Origin: a bacterium
GTDB taxonomy: Bacteria; Zhuqueibacterota; Zhuqueibacteria; Zhuqueibacterales; Zhuqueibacteraceae
Length of the DNA stretch: 64,000 bases
Direction of reading: 5' to 3'
Assembly: GCA_023150945.1 (NCBI GenBank)
Contig: JAKLJX010000001.1
Location: forward strand, 615,693-679,692
Part shown: positions 27,542 to 36,778 of the stretch, piece after piece
Numbering within the stretch: the stretch's first letter is position 1
How the letters are laid out: the number at the start of each line of letters is the position of its first letter
Program-made: the position numbers and the translations under genes
Notes under the pieces: generated by a model
Database searches by the model: none
What the model was told of the DNA's origin: nothing
The model's input: only the letters and a program-made list of their open reading frames with translations

Positions 27542-27941
27542 CGGCGATTGCGGCCTCTGCAATTTCAGCGCAGCGCAGGCAATGCGGATGGAGGTTCGCC
27601 GGCGCTGGCGTATCATCCCGTTTCAAGATCTTTCCGATGCGGAGCTGCAGGCGCTCGGCGTCACGCGAACGCAATGCGCCCGCCGGCTGCACGCGGTTTC
27701 CCGCAGTGGACGCGCTTATCGCGGCGCGTTTGCGGTCAACTTTTTTCTCTGGCAACATCCGCTGTGGCGGCTGCTCGTGGTGTTGTGTTATGCCGTGCCG
27801 CTGCTGTTGGTGCTCGAGATCATTGCCTATGCCGTGATTGCGCGGTACCGGCACCGGCTGTCGCGTTGGCTCGGCCTGGCCGCCTGCCGTGCGCCGGCGG
27901 CGCGCGAACAGACTGCGCCACCGGCGTGCCGCCAGCCTTGA
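27501..27941 (+). CDS. DCC1-like thiol-disulfide oxidoreductase (DUF393)
   Basis: The product is 146 residues with the family motif 'FDGDCGLCN' near residue 13, in which the CxxC cysteines form a thioredoxin-like redox site. It has a C-terminal hydrophobic helix (~85-105). The ATG at 27501 has GGGGAG seven bases upstream. It overlaps the trmB end by 41 bases, so the two are likely co-translated. The physiological substrate of this family is unknown. Confidence 0.85.
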   Translation: MKLPARDHHFLLFDGDCGLCNFSAAQAMRMEVRRRWRIIPFQDLSDAELQALGVTRTQCARRLHAVSRSGRAYRGAFAVNFFLWQHPLWRLLVVLCYAVPLLLVLEIIAYAVIARYRHRLSRWLGLAACRAPAAREQTAPPACRQP

Positions 27942-28236
27942 ACCGGCGAGAGCTGGCGCTTTGTTACCTTAAAGCGGTTTTCAATTGGGCGAGCAGGTTT
28001 GTAATCCCCGCCCCTGGGGGCGTTTGTCATAATCAATAAATCCGCGGTTACCACAGTGCCTCACGAGGGGCAAGACTACGATTCCTGTGCACGCATTTGG
28101 AAAACGCTGGAGATCGACAAGTCAACCTTCGCCCGGCCATCTCGAAGTGACCTGGTGAATTTGAGAATCGAATGCAGAGTCCTTCACCAAATTCGTCTGA
28201 ATGATTTTTCGAGTGAGTACCCCCAGGAGAACAATC

Positions 28237-29664
28237 ATGCTCAAGCCCAACTATCCCTACTATCTCGCCAACCAGCCGGTGCAGCCCAATGCCGATTTGG
28301 AGGTAACCGACAAGTACAGCGGCGCAGTCGTCACGCGCGTTGCCCTGGCCGATGAAAAGGCGATTGATCAGGCGATCGCCTCGGCGGTGGCGGCCACCGA
28401 AGCCATGGCCGCGTTGCCGGCGTACAAGCGCCAGGGGGTGTTGCAACATTGCGTGCGACGATTCAGCGAGCGCGCCGAGGAACTCGCGCTGAGCTTGTGC
28501 CTGGAGGCCGGCAAGCCGATTCGTGACAGCCGCGGCGAGGTGAGCCGCTTGATCGATACCTTTCGCATTGCCGCGGAAGAATCCGTGCGTCTGACCGGGG
28601 AAGTGTTGCCGCTGGATATTTCGCCGCGCGCACAGAATTATGCGGGCATGTGGAAGCGCGTACCCATCGGTCCGTGCTCGTTCATCTCGCCGTTCAATTT
28701 TCCGCTGAATTTGGCGGCGCACAAAGTGGCGCCCGCGCTGGCAGTGGGTTGCCCGTTTGTGTTGAAGCCGGCCAGCCTGACGCCGATCGGCGCCCTGATC
28801 ATCGGCGAAGTGCTGGCAGAAACCGATTTGCCGCCGGGCGCATTCTCGATTCTGCCCTGCCCGCGCGCCGGCGCGCGTCTCTTCGCCGAGGATGAACGTT
28901 TGAAGCTGTTGAGTTTCACCGGATCGCCGGAGGTGGGATGGGAGCTGAAGCGGCGCGCCGGCAAGAAGAAAGTCGTGCTCGAGCTGGGCGGCAATGCCGC
29001 GGTCATCATCGATGCCGATGCGGATCTCGCCGATGCGGTGAAGCGCGTGATCTTCGGCGCCTTTTATCAATCCGGCCAGAGTTGCATCGGCGTGCAGCGC
29101 ATCATCATTCACGAGCGCGTTTACGCAGACTTTCGCGAGCAACTGGTAGCGGCGACCCAGGCGCTGAAGATGGGTGATCCCAAAGAGGAGGACACCTTCA
29201 TCGGGCCGATGATTTCCGCGCAGGAAGCGGCGCGGCTGGAAAGCTGGATCAATGCCGCCGTGAAGCGCGGCGCGCGTTTGCTGTGCGGCGGCCGGCGCGA
29301 CGGCGCCATGCTGGAAGCAACTTTGCTGGAGAACGTGCCGAAAGACGAAAAGATCTGCAGCCTCGAAGCTTTTGGGCCCGTGGCCGTGCTTTCTTCGTTC
29401 CGAGATTTTGAACAAGCCCTGAACGAAGTGAACGACAGCAGTTTTGGCTTGCAGGCCGGCATTTTCACGCGGGACATTTACAAGGCTTATCAAGCGTGGG
29501 ACAAGCTGGAAGTCGGCGGCGTGTTGATCGGCGAGGTGCCCTCGTGGCGGGTGGATCACATGCCCTACGGCGGCGTCAAGGAAAGCGGAATTGGTCGTGA
29601 AGGCATTCGCTTCGCGATGGAAGACATGACGGAAATTCGCATGATGATTCTGCGCAAACCTTGA
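28237..29664 (+). CDS. Aldehyde dehydrogenase (NAD(P)-dependent)
   Basis: The enzyme (475 residues) belongs to the aldehyde dehydrogenase superfamily. It has the 'FISPFNFPLNLAAHKVAPAL' cofactor region, 'LSFTGSPEVGWEL', catalytic-loop Glu in 'LELGGNAAVI', the catalytic Cys in 'QSGQSCIGVQR', and 'EAFGPVAVL'. The ATG at 28237 has AGGAG seven bases upstream. Substrate is open; the 'PSWRVDHMPYGGVKESGIGREG' end resembles lactaldehyde/succinate-semialdehyde types. No pathway partners are adjacent. Confidence 0.9.
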   Translation: MLKPNYPYYLANQPVQPNADLEVTDKYSGAVVTRVALADEKAIDQAIASAVAATEAMAALPAYKRQGVLQHCVRRFSERAEELALSLCLEAGKPIRDSRGEVSRLIDTFRIAAEESVRLTGEVLPLDISPRAQNYAGMWKRVPIGPCSFISPFNFPLNLAAHKVAPALAVGCPFVLKPASLTPIGALIIGEVLAETDLPPGAFSILPCPRAGARLFAEDERLKLLSFTGSPEVGWELKRRAGKKKVVLELGGNAAVIIDADADLADAVKRVIFGAFYQSGQSCIGVQRIIIHERVYADFREQLVAATQALKMGDPKEEDTFIGPMISAQEAARLESWINAAVKRGARLLCGGRRDGAMLEATLLENVPKDEKICSLEAFGPVAVLSSFRDFEQALNEVNDSSFGLQAGIFTRDIYKAYQAWDKLEVGGVLIGEVPSWRVDHMPYGGVKESGIGREGIRFAMEDMTEIRMMILRKP

Positions 29665-29727
29665 GACCGGCAGAGAATTTCAAGCAGGGGAAAACAGCAG
29701 GCGAGCGGGCAGGACACAAAATAAAAA

Positions 29728-29832
29728 GGCGCGCTTCCGATTAATACTTCGACAACCCGGTTCAAACTTACGAGACTGGGGGGGGATCTCGTAGTTTGTA
29801 TCGAAGTCAACCGTACCGCGCGCCGTTTTTTT
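29728..29832. terminator. Long multi-stem hairpin with A- and T-tracts (bidirectional terminator-like)
   Basis: Three nested inverted repeats share one centre: GGCGCGC (29728-29734) with GCGCGCC (29818-29824); CTTCGA (29747-29752) with TCGAAG (29801-29806); and CAAACT...CGAGA (29763-29775) with TCTCG...AGTTTG (29788-29798). The loop holds eight Gs. AAAAA precedes the first arm and GTTTTTTT follows the last. It can end transcription on both strands, and lies 64 bases after the aldehyde dehydrogenase stop. Confidence 0.7.
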
Positions 29833-30425
29833 CAATTCACGGCTGCTGAGCTATTTGTTTCTTACTCGCAGCCGCTCACAACCATTCTAAAACCGCGCCC
29901 AATATAGCTTAGGATTACACTAAAGTCAAGATGTTTTTTGTGTATTCCTGCTTGCTGTCGCCAATCTCACCAACTTCCGGTTCTTCAGGTGATACAATTG
30001 CATTCGTGCGGCGACGATCTTGAGTTACTCCATTATCTCATCGAATTTGAACTGTAAGTCAATAACTTCTGGAGCGAATCCCAAAGACACGGGTGAACTT
30101 AACGACACAGTTTGCCAAATAAGAGAACATTGTCCACTTAAGCTGCAAAAATCAGCCGGGTGCATCTCGCCAGCAGCCGGCAGGACGCCTGTTTCACGCA
30201 TAAACATGTTGAGTACGCTCTCGGAAGAACAGGCAAGGGAAGTCTGGCGTTTTCGTGCGCCGCTGGGAATGTGCAGTGCAAATACTGAGTTTAATCGCGC
30301 GACCAAGCCTCCTCGTGGCGGCATGCAATTTGACATGATAATTGACCCAAGCGAAGAGAAATGGCAGGCAGGCAAAACCAAGCCAGGGACCGGCGCCTTC
30401 CGCACCAACAGCTTTGGATATTGCC
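29833..30425. other. AT-richer stretch with doubtful ORFs
   Basis: Base composition drops clearly below that of the surroundings. A 7-base inverted repeat (CGGCTGC/GCAGCCG) spans 29840-29874. Two opposing frames exist: minus 30025-30333, which ends in a protein-like 'FAPEVIDLQFKFDEIME', and plus 30020-30448 with a TTG start. Neither has a ribosome-binding site nor a family I recognise. It could be promoter DNA, a gene remnant or an acquired fragment. Confidence 0.4.
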
Positions 30426-30698
30426 GTGAATCAGAAACTGATGCTTGACGAATTGCGCGAAACCCTTGAGCAGATCGCGGCGCTCTGTCCGCGGCACAGC
30501 CTGTTCGATCGCGAAGAATCGGACGGTCACGAGGGCACCGCCTCCCCGCCCTGCCGCTTGGAGGATTTCGAGCTGGCCACGGATACCTCCGGTGAGATAC
30601 TGCGTTTCTCGTGCCGCCATTCCGTCGCGGGTGTTTGCGCCGGTTACGTCCATCTCCACCGCAAAGAGAAAGAAGTGGATGCGCAAATTGCCGGATGA
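30426..30698 (+). CDS. Small hypothetical protein, Cys/His-containing
   Basis: A 90-residue frame, read from a GTG with a weak GGA seven bases upstream, or from the ATG at 30441. It is soluble and acidic in the middle, with scattered Cys and His ('CPRHSLFD', 'FSCRHSVAGVC') that could bind metal. No family is recognised. It faces the end of coaE and overlaps nothing clearly coding, so it may be genuine, but evidence is thin. Confidence 0.4.
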   Translation: MNQKLMLDELRETLEQIAALCPRHSLFDREESDGHEGTASPPCRLEDFELATDTSGEILRFSCRHSVAGVCAGYVHLHRKEKEVDAQIAG

Positions 30699-30774
30699 GG
30701 GCACAGCCGCCGGCGCAGCGGGCCGCCAGCACTTTCGCGATTGCCGCTGCGGAAATGGCGCTCCGTTCCCACTG

Positions 30775-31383
30775 CTATTGCCGCGCGGCGCGCGCGCGCA
30801 GCCACGCCACCAACTGTTCCACCGCACGATCGAGTTGATTGAGATCGCCGGTGTTTTCGACGACGTAATCGGCCTGCTTTACTTTCTCCTCGAGCGGCAG
30901 TTGGTTGGCCATGCGGCGCCGCACCGCCGCTTCGTCGATGCCGTCGCGCTGCCTGACCCAGTTGATGCGGTTTTCCAGCGAGGCATAGACCACCACCATG
31001 ACGTCCATGGCTTCGTTCCATTTGACTTCGTAGTGCAGCGCCGCCTCGATGATGGCCATGCTCTTGCCCGCCGCCTCCCACCTGCCGATCATGCGCTCCA
31101 CTGCGCTGATGACGCGCGGATGCACGATGCCGTTGAGGATTTCGAGTTTCTTGCGATCGTTGAATACGATCGCGGCCAGCGCCTTGCGCCGCAGCCGGCC
31201 GTCCCCGCCGTACATGTCCTCCCCGAATTCCGTTTTGATGGCCTTGATGATGCCCTCGCTGGTGTCGGTCAATTCCCGCGCCAGGGTGTCGGCATCGATG
31301 GCCTCCAAACCGGCGGCCACCAACCGGCTCCGCACTTCTGATTTGCCGCAGCCTATGCCGCCGGTCAATCCGACCACGAGCAT
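30775..31383 (-). CDS. coaE: Dephospho-CoA kinase CoaE
   Basis: CoaE (202 residues) phosphorylates dephospho-CoA in the last step of CoA synthesis. The P-loop is 'VGLTGGIGCGKSEV' at the N-terminus, followed by 'AIDADTLARELT', 'ILNGIVHPRVI' and the lid region 'RQRDGIDEAAVRRRMANQ'. Start at ATG 31383, with GGAAGG nine bases upstream; upstream residues in the longer frame do not belong to the family. It lies 85 bases downstream of the subtilase gene on the same strand. Confidence 0.93.
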   Translation of the reverse strand: MLVVGLTGGIGCGKSEVRSRLVAAGLEAIDADTLARELTDTSEGIIKAIKTEFGEDMYGGDGRLRRKALAAIVFNDRKKLEILNGIVHPRVISAVERMIGRWEAAGKSMAIIEAALHYEVKWNEAMDVMVVVYASLENRINWVRQRDGIDEAAVRRRMANQLPLEEKVKQADYVVENTGDLNQLDRAVEQLVAWLRARAARQ

Positions 31384-31468
31384 AACACACCGCCTTCCAT
31401 GAACCGTGTTTTTGTGGTTGAGCTTCTGCGTTGGGCGCCCTGCCGGAGGCACCGGCCACCCGCGCGCT

Positions 31469-34400
31469 TTACCGCACGATCACGAATTTCGCCCACGCCG
31501 TTTGTGTGCCGGAACTAACATAACACACATACACTCCCGAAGGCAACAACTTTCTTCCCTGGTCACGGCCGTCCCAGGCATAGCCGCCGTTGCCGTCGGT
31601 TTCCGTCAAGGTGACCAACACGCGGCCTTGCAGATCAAGAATCTTGATGGTTGCCGTGGGCGTCAGGCCGGCAATCATCAGGCGGTGATGCCGGCTCGCG
31701 ACAAAGGGATTGGGAAACACCTTCACCTCGTCCAGATTCGCGGCAGCAGGCGCAAAGCCGAGGGCATCGCCTTCGCCTGGTCGCAACGGAATGCCATCGG
31801 CGCTGCGCACGCTCTGAACCGTGATCAAATAATTCAAGCCGGTGGGTACAATGAAACCGTCGCGCAGCAGCAAACGCACAGCCGCCGGATTTTCGGCCAC
31901 CACCGTGGCGCTGTGCAGCGCCGGCTGCAAACCGGAGTCATTTTGAATGCGCAGCCGGTAATTCGCCGGCTCGGTGGCGCTGACCGGATCCACCGGCAGA
32001 TTGAATGCCAGCAGCAGGCTTTTGGGTGATTCCAGCCGGGCGGAGGTGAGGTAGAAGCGGGTTGCGGTCGCGGCGACTTGAAAGCGGGCGCGCGCATGCG
32101 CAGAATCCAGCGGCGCGAAATCGACATCAAACACGTTGGCGACTTCGATCTCATACTCGCCCGCGGCAAAATGGCATTCGTCAAAACTCAAGATCACCTC
32201 GCGGCCCGCGCGGCTGGAAACAATGCTTGCCGGCGTCTGGCAGCCATGCGCTTCACTGCTGGATGCCGCCAATCGCAAGCAAAAGCGGCCGTGCCAGCGC
32301 AGGTCTTCGTGCATCGTTTCGGAGAAGGTCACCGCCACCTGTTGCGGCGGGAAAAAAGCTGCGCGCACAACGCGCGGGGCCGCAGTGGGCCGCGCGCTCA
32401 CCCTGCGCGACGGTGGCCCGATGATCTGCTGGCGCTGGCTGTCGATCGTCGCGATGGTGTAGTGATAGGTTTGCTCGCTGATCAGTCCGGCGTCGAGATA
32501 TTCATTCGTGCTCACGCTGGTGGTGAAATCATCCGCGCCGCCGGCCTGTCCGCGAGAAACGAGATAACCCTCTGCGCCCTCGACCGGCTGCCAGTGCAGG
32601 AAAACACTGGTGGCATCGCGCGGCCGCGCCGAAATCCCGAAAGGCGACGGCGCCGCCGTCTCGCTGCCGGCTGGCGCGAACAGCCGCACGACTTCGCCAT
32701 CCGAAAAATGAAAGCTGCGGCCGGCGCCGGGAGAGGGCGCGGTGACGATGGTGGTATTGCTGCGCACCGGCTGATAATGCCAGATCACCCGGCCGCTGCC
32801 GGCGTCAAAATCCACCACATAACCATCGGGAAAGAGATTGAGGAAAAGCTCATCGCGGCCGTCGCCATCGCTATCGCCGGCGCCGACGCCGGCGTCGAAA
32901 TCCTGCGGCGGTTGAAAGCCAAAAAAGCGCTGCTCCCACATGACTTCAAACTGATTGTCTCCTGCGCTGCGATAGACGCGAAAGAGCCAGTGGCGGGCAT
33001 CGAACTCATGCTCGCTTTTCAGTGCGGGATTGGAATGGCAGCCGGCGGCGAAATCAGCGCGGCCGTCGCCGTCAAAATCACCGGCGCGAATGAAGTCGAT
33101 GGTGTCGAGCAAGGGCAGCCGATCGTGCCACGCCGCGACGAGATGGTTGTCGCCGCCGGCCTCGTAGATATACAAATCGCCGTCGGAATCACCGAGCAGA
33201 ATTTCCTGGCGGCCGTCGCCGTCGAAATCACCCAACTCGGCATGCGGCACACCCACGCCGTTTTCGCCGGCGGTGAAATTCTCCAGCAGGGCAACTGCTT
33301 GGAAGGCATGATCGGCGATTGCTTCCCACACCGCAAAGCCTGCCTCATCGCGGGAGATAATTTCGCTGCGGCCGTCGCCATCGACATCGGCAAAACGGCT
33401 GGCCCAAAACTCACCACTGTCCGCCCACACCAGTTGCGTGGGAAACGCATTGATCTGCGGCGCTTCGAAAATGAAACTCCGCTGCCCCATGCCGGCGAGC
33501 AGCTCCAGTTTGCCGTCACCATTGCTGTCGCCGAAGTCGCGCGGGATCAGCGGCCAGTTTGAAGTGTATTGCGGCGCGAAGCCCCGGCCATTCCACTCAA
33601 AAATGGTGAGCGGGCCGATTGCATTGTTTTTGCCATAGACGGAAAGCAGCAACTCCGGCCGGCCATCCTGATCAAAATCCGCGGCGCGGGGCAGCAGCAA
33701 GCCGGCGGGCACACGCAATTCTGCTGGCAGTGGAATTTCGACGAAGGCTTGTGCGGCAATTTCCGGTCCGGTGAGATTCAAAACAAAATAACGGCCGCCA
33801 TTGTCGTTGCGAGCGCGCAGCCCGGCGCGGTTTTCCGCTTCCAAGTAGAACTCGAGCTCACCGGCGACCAGCGCGCGCGTGAAGTGCAGACGATGATTGG
33901 CCGTGAGATAGTTCAGCGGCAGCGCCGCAAAAGCCGCCGCTGATCCGCGCGGCCGCCACCAGCACGTGGCGCGGCATTCATCATCCGTGTCGAATTCGAT
34001 CAACACGCTGGGTTGATTGGCGTCGAGCATCGGGGTCATCTTCACCGCAGAAAAATCGGGCGGCGTGCGATCGATGGCCAGGCGGACTTTGTCCTCGACC
34101 GCCGGGCCGGCCTGCTGCAGCGCAACCAGCCGCAGGGTGTAGACGCCTTCGGGCACTGCGGCCAGCGGCCAGGAGGCGAGGGAATCGTCCAGCACTTGGC
34201 GTTGGGAAACGGAGGCGAGCGGTTGCCAAGCCACGGGATCATCGCCCGCGCCGAACGACAATTCATAACGCTCGACAAAGGCGCCGAGCACCGTGCCGCG
34301 AATGACGAGGTTTGCGTTGCCGGTGAAGCCGGCATCCATGGCCGGAGAGAGGATTTCCGCGCGCGCCGCTTGCCGGACGGCCAGGGCAGCCGCGGCGTCG

Positions 34401-35791
34401 ATGCGGCCCGCAGCGAAAAAGCGATCCCATCCCGCCGCGCCCAGATCAACCGCGGTGTTTTGCAGCGCGGCGCGGATCATGTCATTGCTCCAATCCGGCG
34501 AACGCGCGAGCAGCAGGCCCGCGAGCGCCGCAACGAAAGGCGCGGCCGCGGAGGTGCCGCTGAACCGGCTATAGCCCTGCTGCCGGGTGGTGGTGAGAAT
34601 GTCAACGCCGGGAGCAACGAGATCGACCGTGGCGCCGTAGTTCGAAAAGGAGGCCAGGCGATCGTTGGCGTCACTGGCGCCAACCGAGATCGTTTCGGAA
34701 TAAGCGGCCGGAAAGTTCGGCGCCGCGCTGGCGTCATTGCCGGCCGCCGCCACCAGCACCACGCCGCGGCGATGCGCGAATTGCATGACATCGCGCAACA
34801 GCGGTGAAACCACGACATCGCCAAAACTCATGTTGATCACGCGGCTGCCGTTTTGCACGGCATACACCACGGCGGCAGCGACATCGTCCTCCTCGAGCAG
34901 ACCCCGGCTGGTACCGGCGCGCAACGCCATGACCTTGCAGCCCGGCGCCAAGCCGGCGATGCCGATGCGATTGTCCGCCACCGCTGCAATGATGCCGCTC
35001 ACCGCCGTGCCGTGGCCGTTCTCATCGGAAGGATCGTTGTCGCGTTCGCGATAGTCGCTGCCATCCGGAAAGTTGGGCGCGTCGGTGAAATCCCACCCGA
35101 TGACGTCATCGATGAAGCCGTTGCCGTCATCATCGCTGCCGTTGGCATCCGTGGCATCAAGCCGGCCGTTGCCGTTCAAATCTTCAGCGGCGTTGCTCCA
35201 GAGGTTGGGCTGCAAATCAGGATGATCGAGTTCGATGCCCGTGTCGATTACGGCAATCAGCACATTGGCAGCGCCGGTGGTGGTGCGCCAGGCCGTGGTG
35301 GCACGCAGGGTTGACAGCGCCCATTGTGCGGGAAAGAGAGAATCATTGGGCGCCCAGTTTTGACGCGGGGCGGCGGGCCTGCCGGCAGTCCGCAACACGT
35401 GGTTGAATTGCGCCTGCGCGATCCCGGGGAGTTGTGAGAGTTCAGCAAGCCAGGCCGCCAGTTCTGCCGGGTTGTTGCGAAAGCGCACCAACACGTAGGC
35501 GTTGAGTCCGTCAGCTTGCAGCGCGGGAAACAAGGGCTGCGCCTCATATGCCCCCAGGCTTTGCAGCCGGGCGTGAAGGGGGCCTTGCGGATCAAAGGTA
35601 ATGTCACTGCCTTTGCCGAGCACCGCGGCATCCTTGTGCAATTTGATGATGATTTCGTTGGAAACGAAGGCAGCCTCCGCCGCGGTGGATTGCGGCAAAA
35701 CCGGCGGGGTCTGGAAGGCCAGCAAGCCGAAGGCGAAAAGCCCGCAGGCGAAGTGCAGGCAAGTCGAGCGTGAGAGAGAAATCTTGGTCAT
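31469..35791 (-). CDS. Secreted subtilisin-like protease (S8) with FG-GAP repeats and FlgD/T9SS-type tail
   Basis: The 1440-residue precursor has a signal peptide (~10-34), an inhibitor-like propeptide, and a peptidase S8 domain with the triad Asp183 ('VIDTGIELDHPD'), His260 ('ENGHGTAVSG') and Ser414 ('GTSAAAPFVA'), plus oxyanion Asn352. Between Asp and His lies an Asp-rich insertion like dockerin/EF-hand loops. Residues ~690-1010 hold at least six Ca-binding FG-GAP/VCBS motifs ('DxDGDGRxE'). A fibronectin-III-like domain and a C-terminal FlgD-like sorting domain with 'FPNPF' follow. It is presumably exported and anchored or released as an extracellular protease. The start has only a poorly placed AAGG. 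Confidence 0.92.
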   Translation of the reverse strand: MTKISLSRSTCLHFACGLFAFGLLAFQTPPVLPQSTAAEAAFVSNEIIIKLHKDAAVLGKGSDITFDPQGPLHARLQSLGAYEAQPLFPALQADGLNAYVLVRFRNNPAELAAWLAELSQLPGIAQAQFNHVLRTAGRPAAPRQNWAPNDSLFPAQWALSTLRATTAWRTTTGAANVLIAVIDTGIELDHPDLQPNLWSNAAEDLNGNGRLDATDANGSDDDGNGFIDDVIGWDFTDAPNFPDGSDYRERDNDPSDENGHGTAVSGIIAAVADNRIGIAGLAPGCKVMALRAGTSRGLLEEDDVAAAVVYAVQNGSRVINMSFGDVVVSPLLRDVMQFAHRRGVVLVAAAGNDASAAPNFPAAYSETISVGASDANDRLASFSNYGATVDLVAPGVDILTTTRQQGYSRFSGTSAAAPFVAALAGLLLARSPDWSNDMIRAALQNTAVDLGAAGWDRFFAAGRIDAAAALAVRQAARAEILSPAMDAGFTGNANLVIRGTVLGAFVERYELSFGAGDDPVAWQPLASVSQRQVLDDSLASWPLAAVPEGVYTLRLVALQQAGPAVEDKVRLAIDRTPPDFSAVKMTPMLDANQPSVLIEFDTDDECRATCWWRPRGSAAAFAALPLNYLTANHRLHFTRALVAGELEFYLEAENRAGLRARNDNGGRYFVLNLTGPEIAAQAFVEIPLPAELRVPAGLLLPRAADFDQDGRPELLLSVYGKNNAIGPLTIFEWNGRGFAPQYTSNWPLIPRDFGDSNGDGKLELLAGMGQRSFIFEAPQINAFPTQLVWADSGEFWASRFADVDGDGRSEIISRDEAGFAVWEAIADHAFQAVALLENFTAGENGVGVPHAELGDFDGDGRQEILLGDSDGDLYIYEAGGDNHLVAAWHDRLPLLDTIDFIRAGDFDGDGRADFAAGCHSNPALKSEHEFDARHWLFRVYRSAGDNQFEVMWEQRFFGFQPPQDFDAGVGAGDSDGDGRDELFLNLFPDGYVVDFDAGSGRVIWHYQPVRSNTTIVTAPSPGAGRSFHFSDGEVVRLFAPAGSETAAPSPFGISARPRDATSVFLHWQPVEGAEGYLVSRGQAGGADDFTTSVSTNEYLDAGLISEQTYHYTIATIDSQRQQIIGPPSRRVSARPTAAPRVVRAAFFPPQQVAVTFSETMHEDLRWHGRFCLRLAASSSEAHGCQTPASIVSSRAGREVILSFDECHFAAGEYEIEVANVFDVDFAPLDSAHARARFQVAATATRFYLTSARLESPKSLLLAFNLPVDPVSATEPANYRLRIQNDSGLQPALHSATVVAENPAAVRLLLRDGFIVPTGLNYLITVQSVRSADGIPLRPGEGDALGFAPAAANLDEVKVFPNPFVASRHHRLMIAGLTPTATIKILDLQGRVLVTLTETDGNGGYAWDGRDQGRKLLPSGVYVCYVSSGTQTAWAKFVIVR

Positions 35792-35800
35792 GCCTTGAAA

Positions 35801-36778
35801 TCAGGAAATCATGTTCAGCCGGCGGAAGGGGGCGGCCAGGGCGTGGCCCGCGATCCGCAGCGCCGCGGTGAGCAGGAAGAGTGGCGCCAGCAACACCAAC
35901 CCGGCGGCTTCCAGGCGCGAGCGGTGATACTTCCAAAAGTAGCGCCAAAAAGAGAGGTGCGAACTCCACAAAGCGGCCGGCCGGACTTGTTTGACGCTGG
36001 CGCCCAGGGCATGAAACACTTTTACTTCTGCGGTGAAGCGAATCTGCCAGCCCGCCTGCCAGACGCGGCGGCACCAATCGACATCGCTGAAAAAAAGCGG
36101 GAAGCGTTCATCCCACCGGCCGATGGCCTGCACGACCTGCGGCCGCACGAGCAAACAAGCGCCCTGCGGCTGGTCCACCGCGCGTGAGCGGCGATGATCG
36201 AAATCGCCCATCTTCCAGCGATTGCAGCGCCGGGAAGCCGGAAAGGCGCGTGACAAGCCGGTGAATTCGAAAAACAAGTCGGCATAGCGCGGAAAGCGCC
36301 GGCACGAGGGTTGGATCGTCGCGTCTGAGAAGGTGTACGGCGCTGTGATCGCGGATGGCAGCGAGGCGTTGAGATAATGCAGTTGCGGCGCAATCACGCC
36401 GACGTGATCGTGCTCATAAAGCTCGGTGAGCAGCCGGGCGAGGCTGGCAGGCGGAAAAACGGTATCGGGATTCAAAAACAAAACCGGGGCCTCGAGCGGG
36501 CAGAGCGCCAAGCCTTGATTCAGCGCCGCGGTGAATCCCACATTGCTGTGATTGCGCAGCACGTGTGCCGTAACCCGGGGCACGGGCAACTCGCGAACGG
36601 CCTGTGCGGCGATTTCCATCGTGTTGTCCGTTGAGGCATTGTCAATGAGATGAATCGTCAATCGGCGCCGGGGTTCGGCGAGCGGCAGCGAGGCCAGGCA
36701 GGCGCCAATGTGCGCCGCGCTTTGATAGGTGACCAGGATGATCGCGAGGTGATCCGGCGGCGGCATCGCGGGCCTCAT
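35801..36778 (-). CDS. GT2 glycosyltransferase (rhamnosyltransferase-like)
   Basis: The product (325 residues) is a GT-A fold enzyme: 'IILVTYQSAAHIGACLASL' at the start, 'LIDNASTDNT', 'NVGFTAALNQGL', the metal-binding region 'FLNPDTVFPP' and 'FFSDVDWCRRVWQAGW'. This set is typical of rhamnosyl- or dTDP-sugar transferases that build cell-surface glycans. A hydrophobic segment near residues 290-315 suggests membrane contact. Its ATG overlaps the stop of the M24 peptidase gene by four bases. Confidence 0.87.
   Translation of the reverse strand: MRPAMPPPDHLAIILVTYQSAAHIGACLASLPLAEPRRRLTIHLIDNASTDNTMEIAAQAVRELPVPRVTAHVLRNHSNVGFTAALNQGLALCPLEAPVLFLNPDTVFPPASLARLLTELYEHDHVGVIAPQLHYLNASLPSAITAPYTFSDATIQPSCRRFPRYADLFFEFTGLSRAFPASRRCNRWKMGDFDHRRSRAVDQPQGACLLVRPQVVQAIGRWDERFPLFFSDVDWCRRVWQAGWQIRFTAEVKVFHALGASVKQVRPAALWSSHLSFWRYFWKYHRSRLEAAGLVLLAPLFLLTAALRIAGHALAAPFRRLNMIS

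Noticed and set aside
28048-29559. A 503-residue minus-strand frame opposite the aldehyde dehydrogenase
   Set aside because: The plus strand shows all aldehyde dehydrogenase motifs and a good AGGAG; the opposite frame is a high-GC shadow.
29728-29834. tRNA-like gene in the large hairpin (7-bp GGCGCGC/GCGCGCC ends)
   Set aside because: The outer stem mimics an acceptor arm, but no D-, anticodon or T-arm of correct size fits, and the inner stems are nested and not a cloverleaf.
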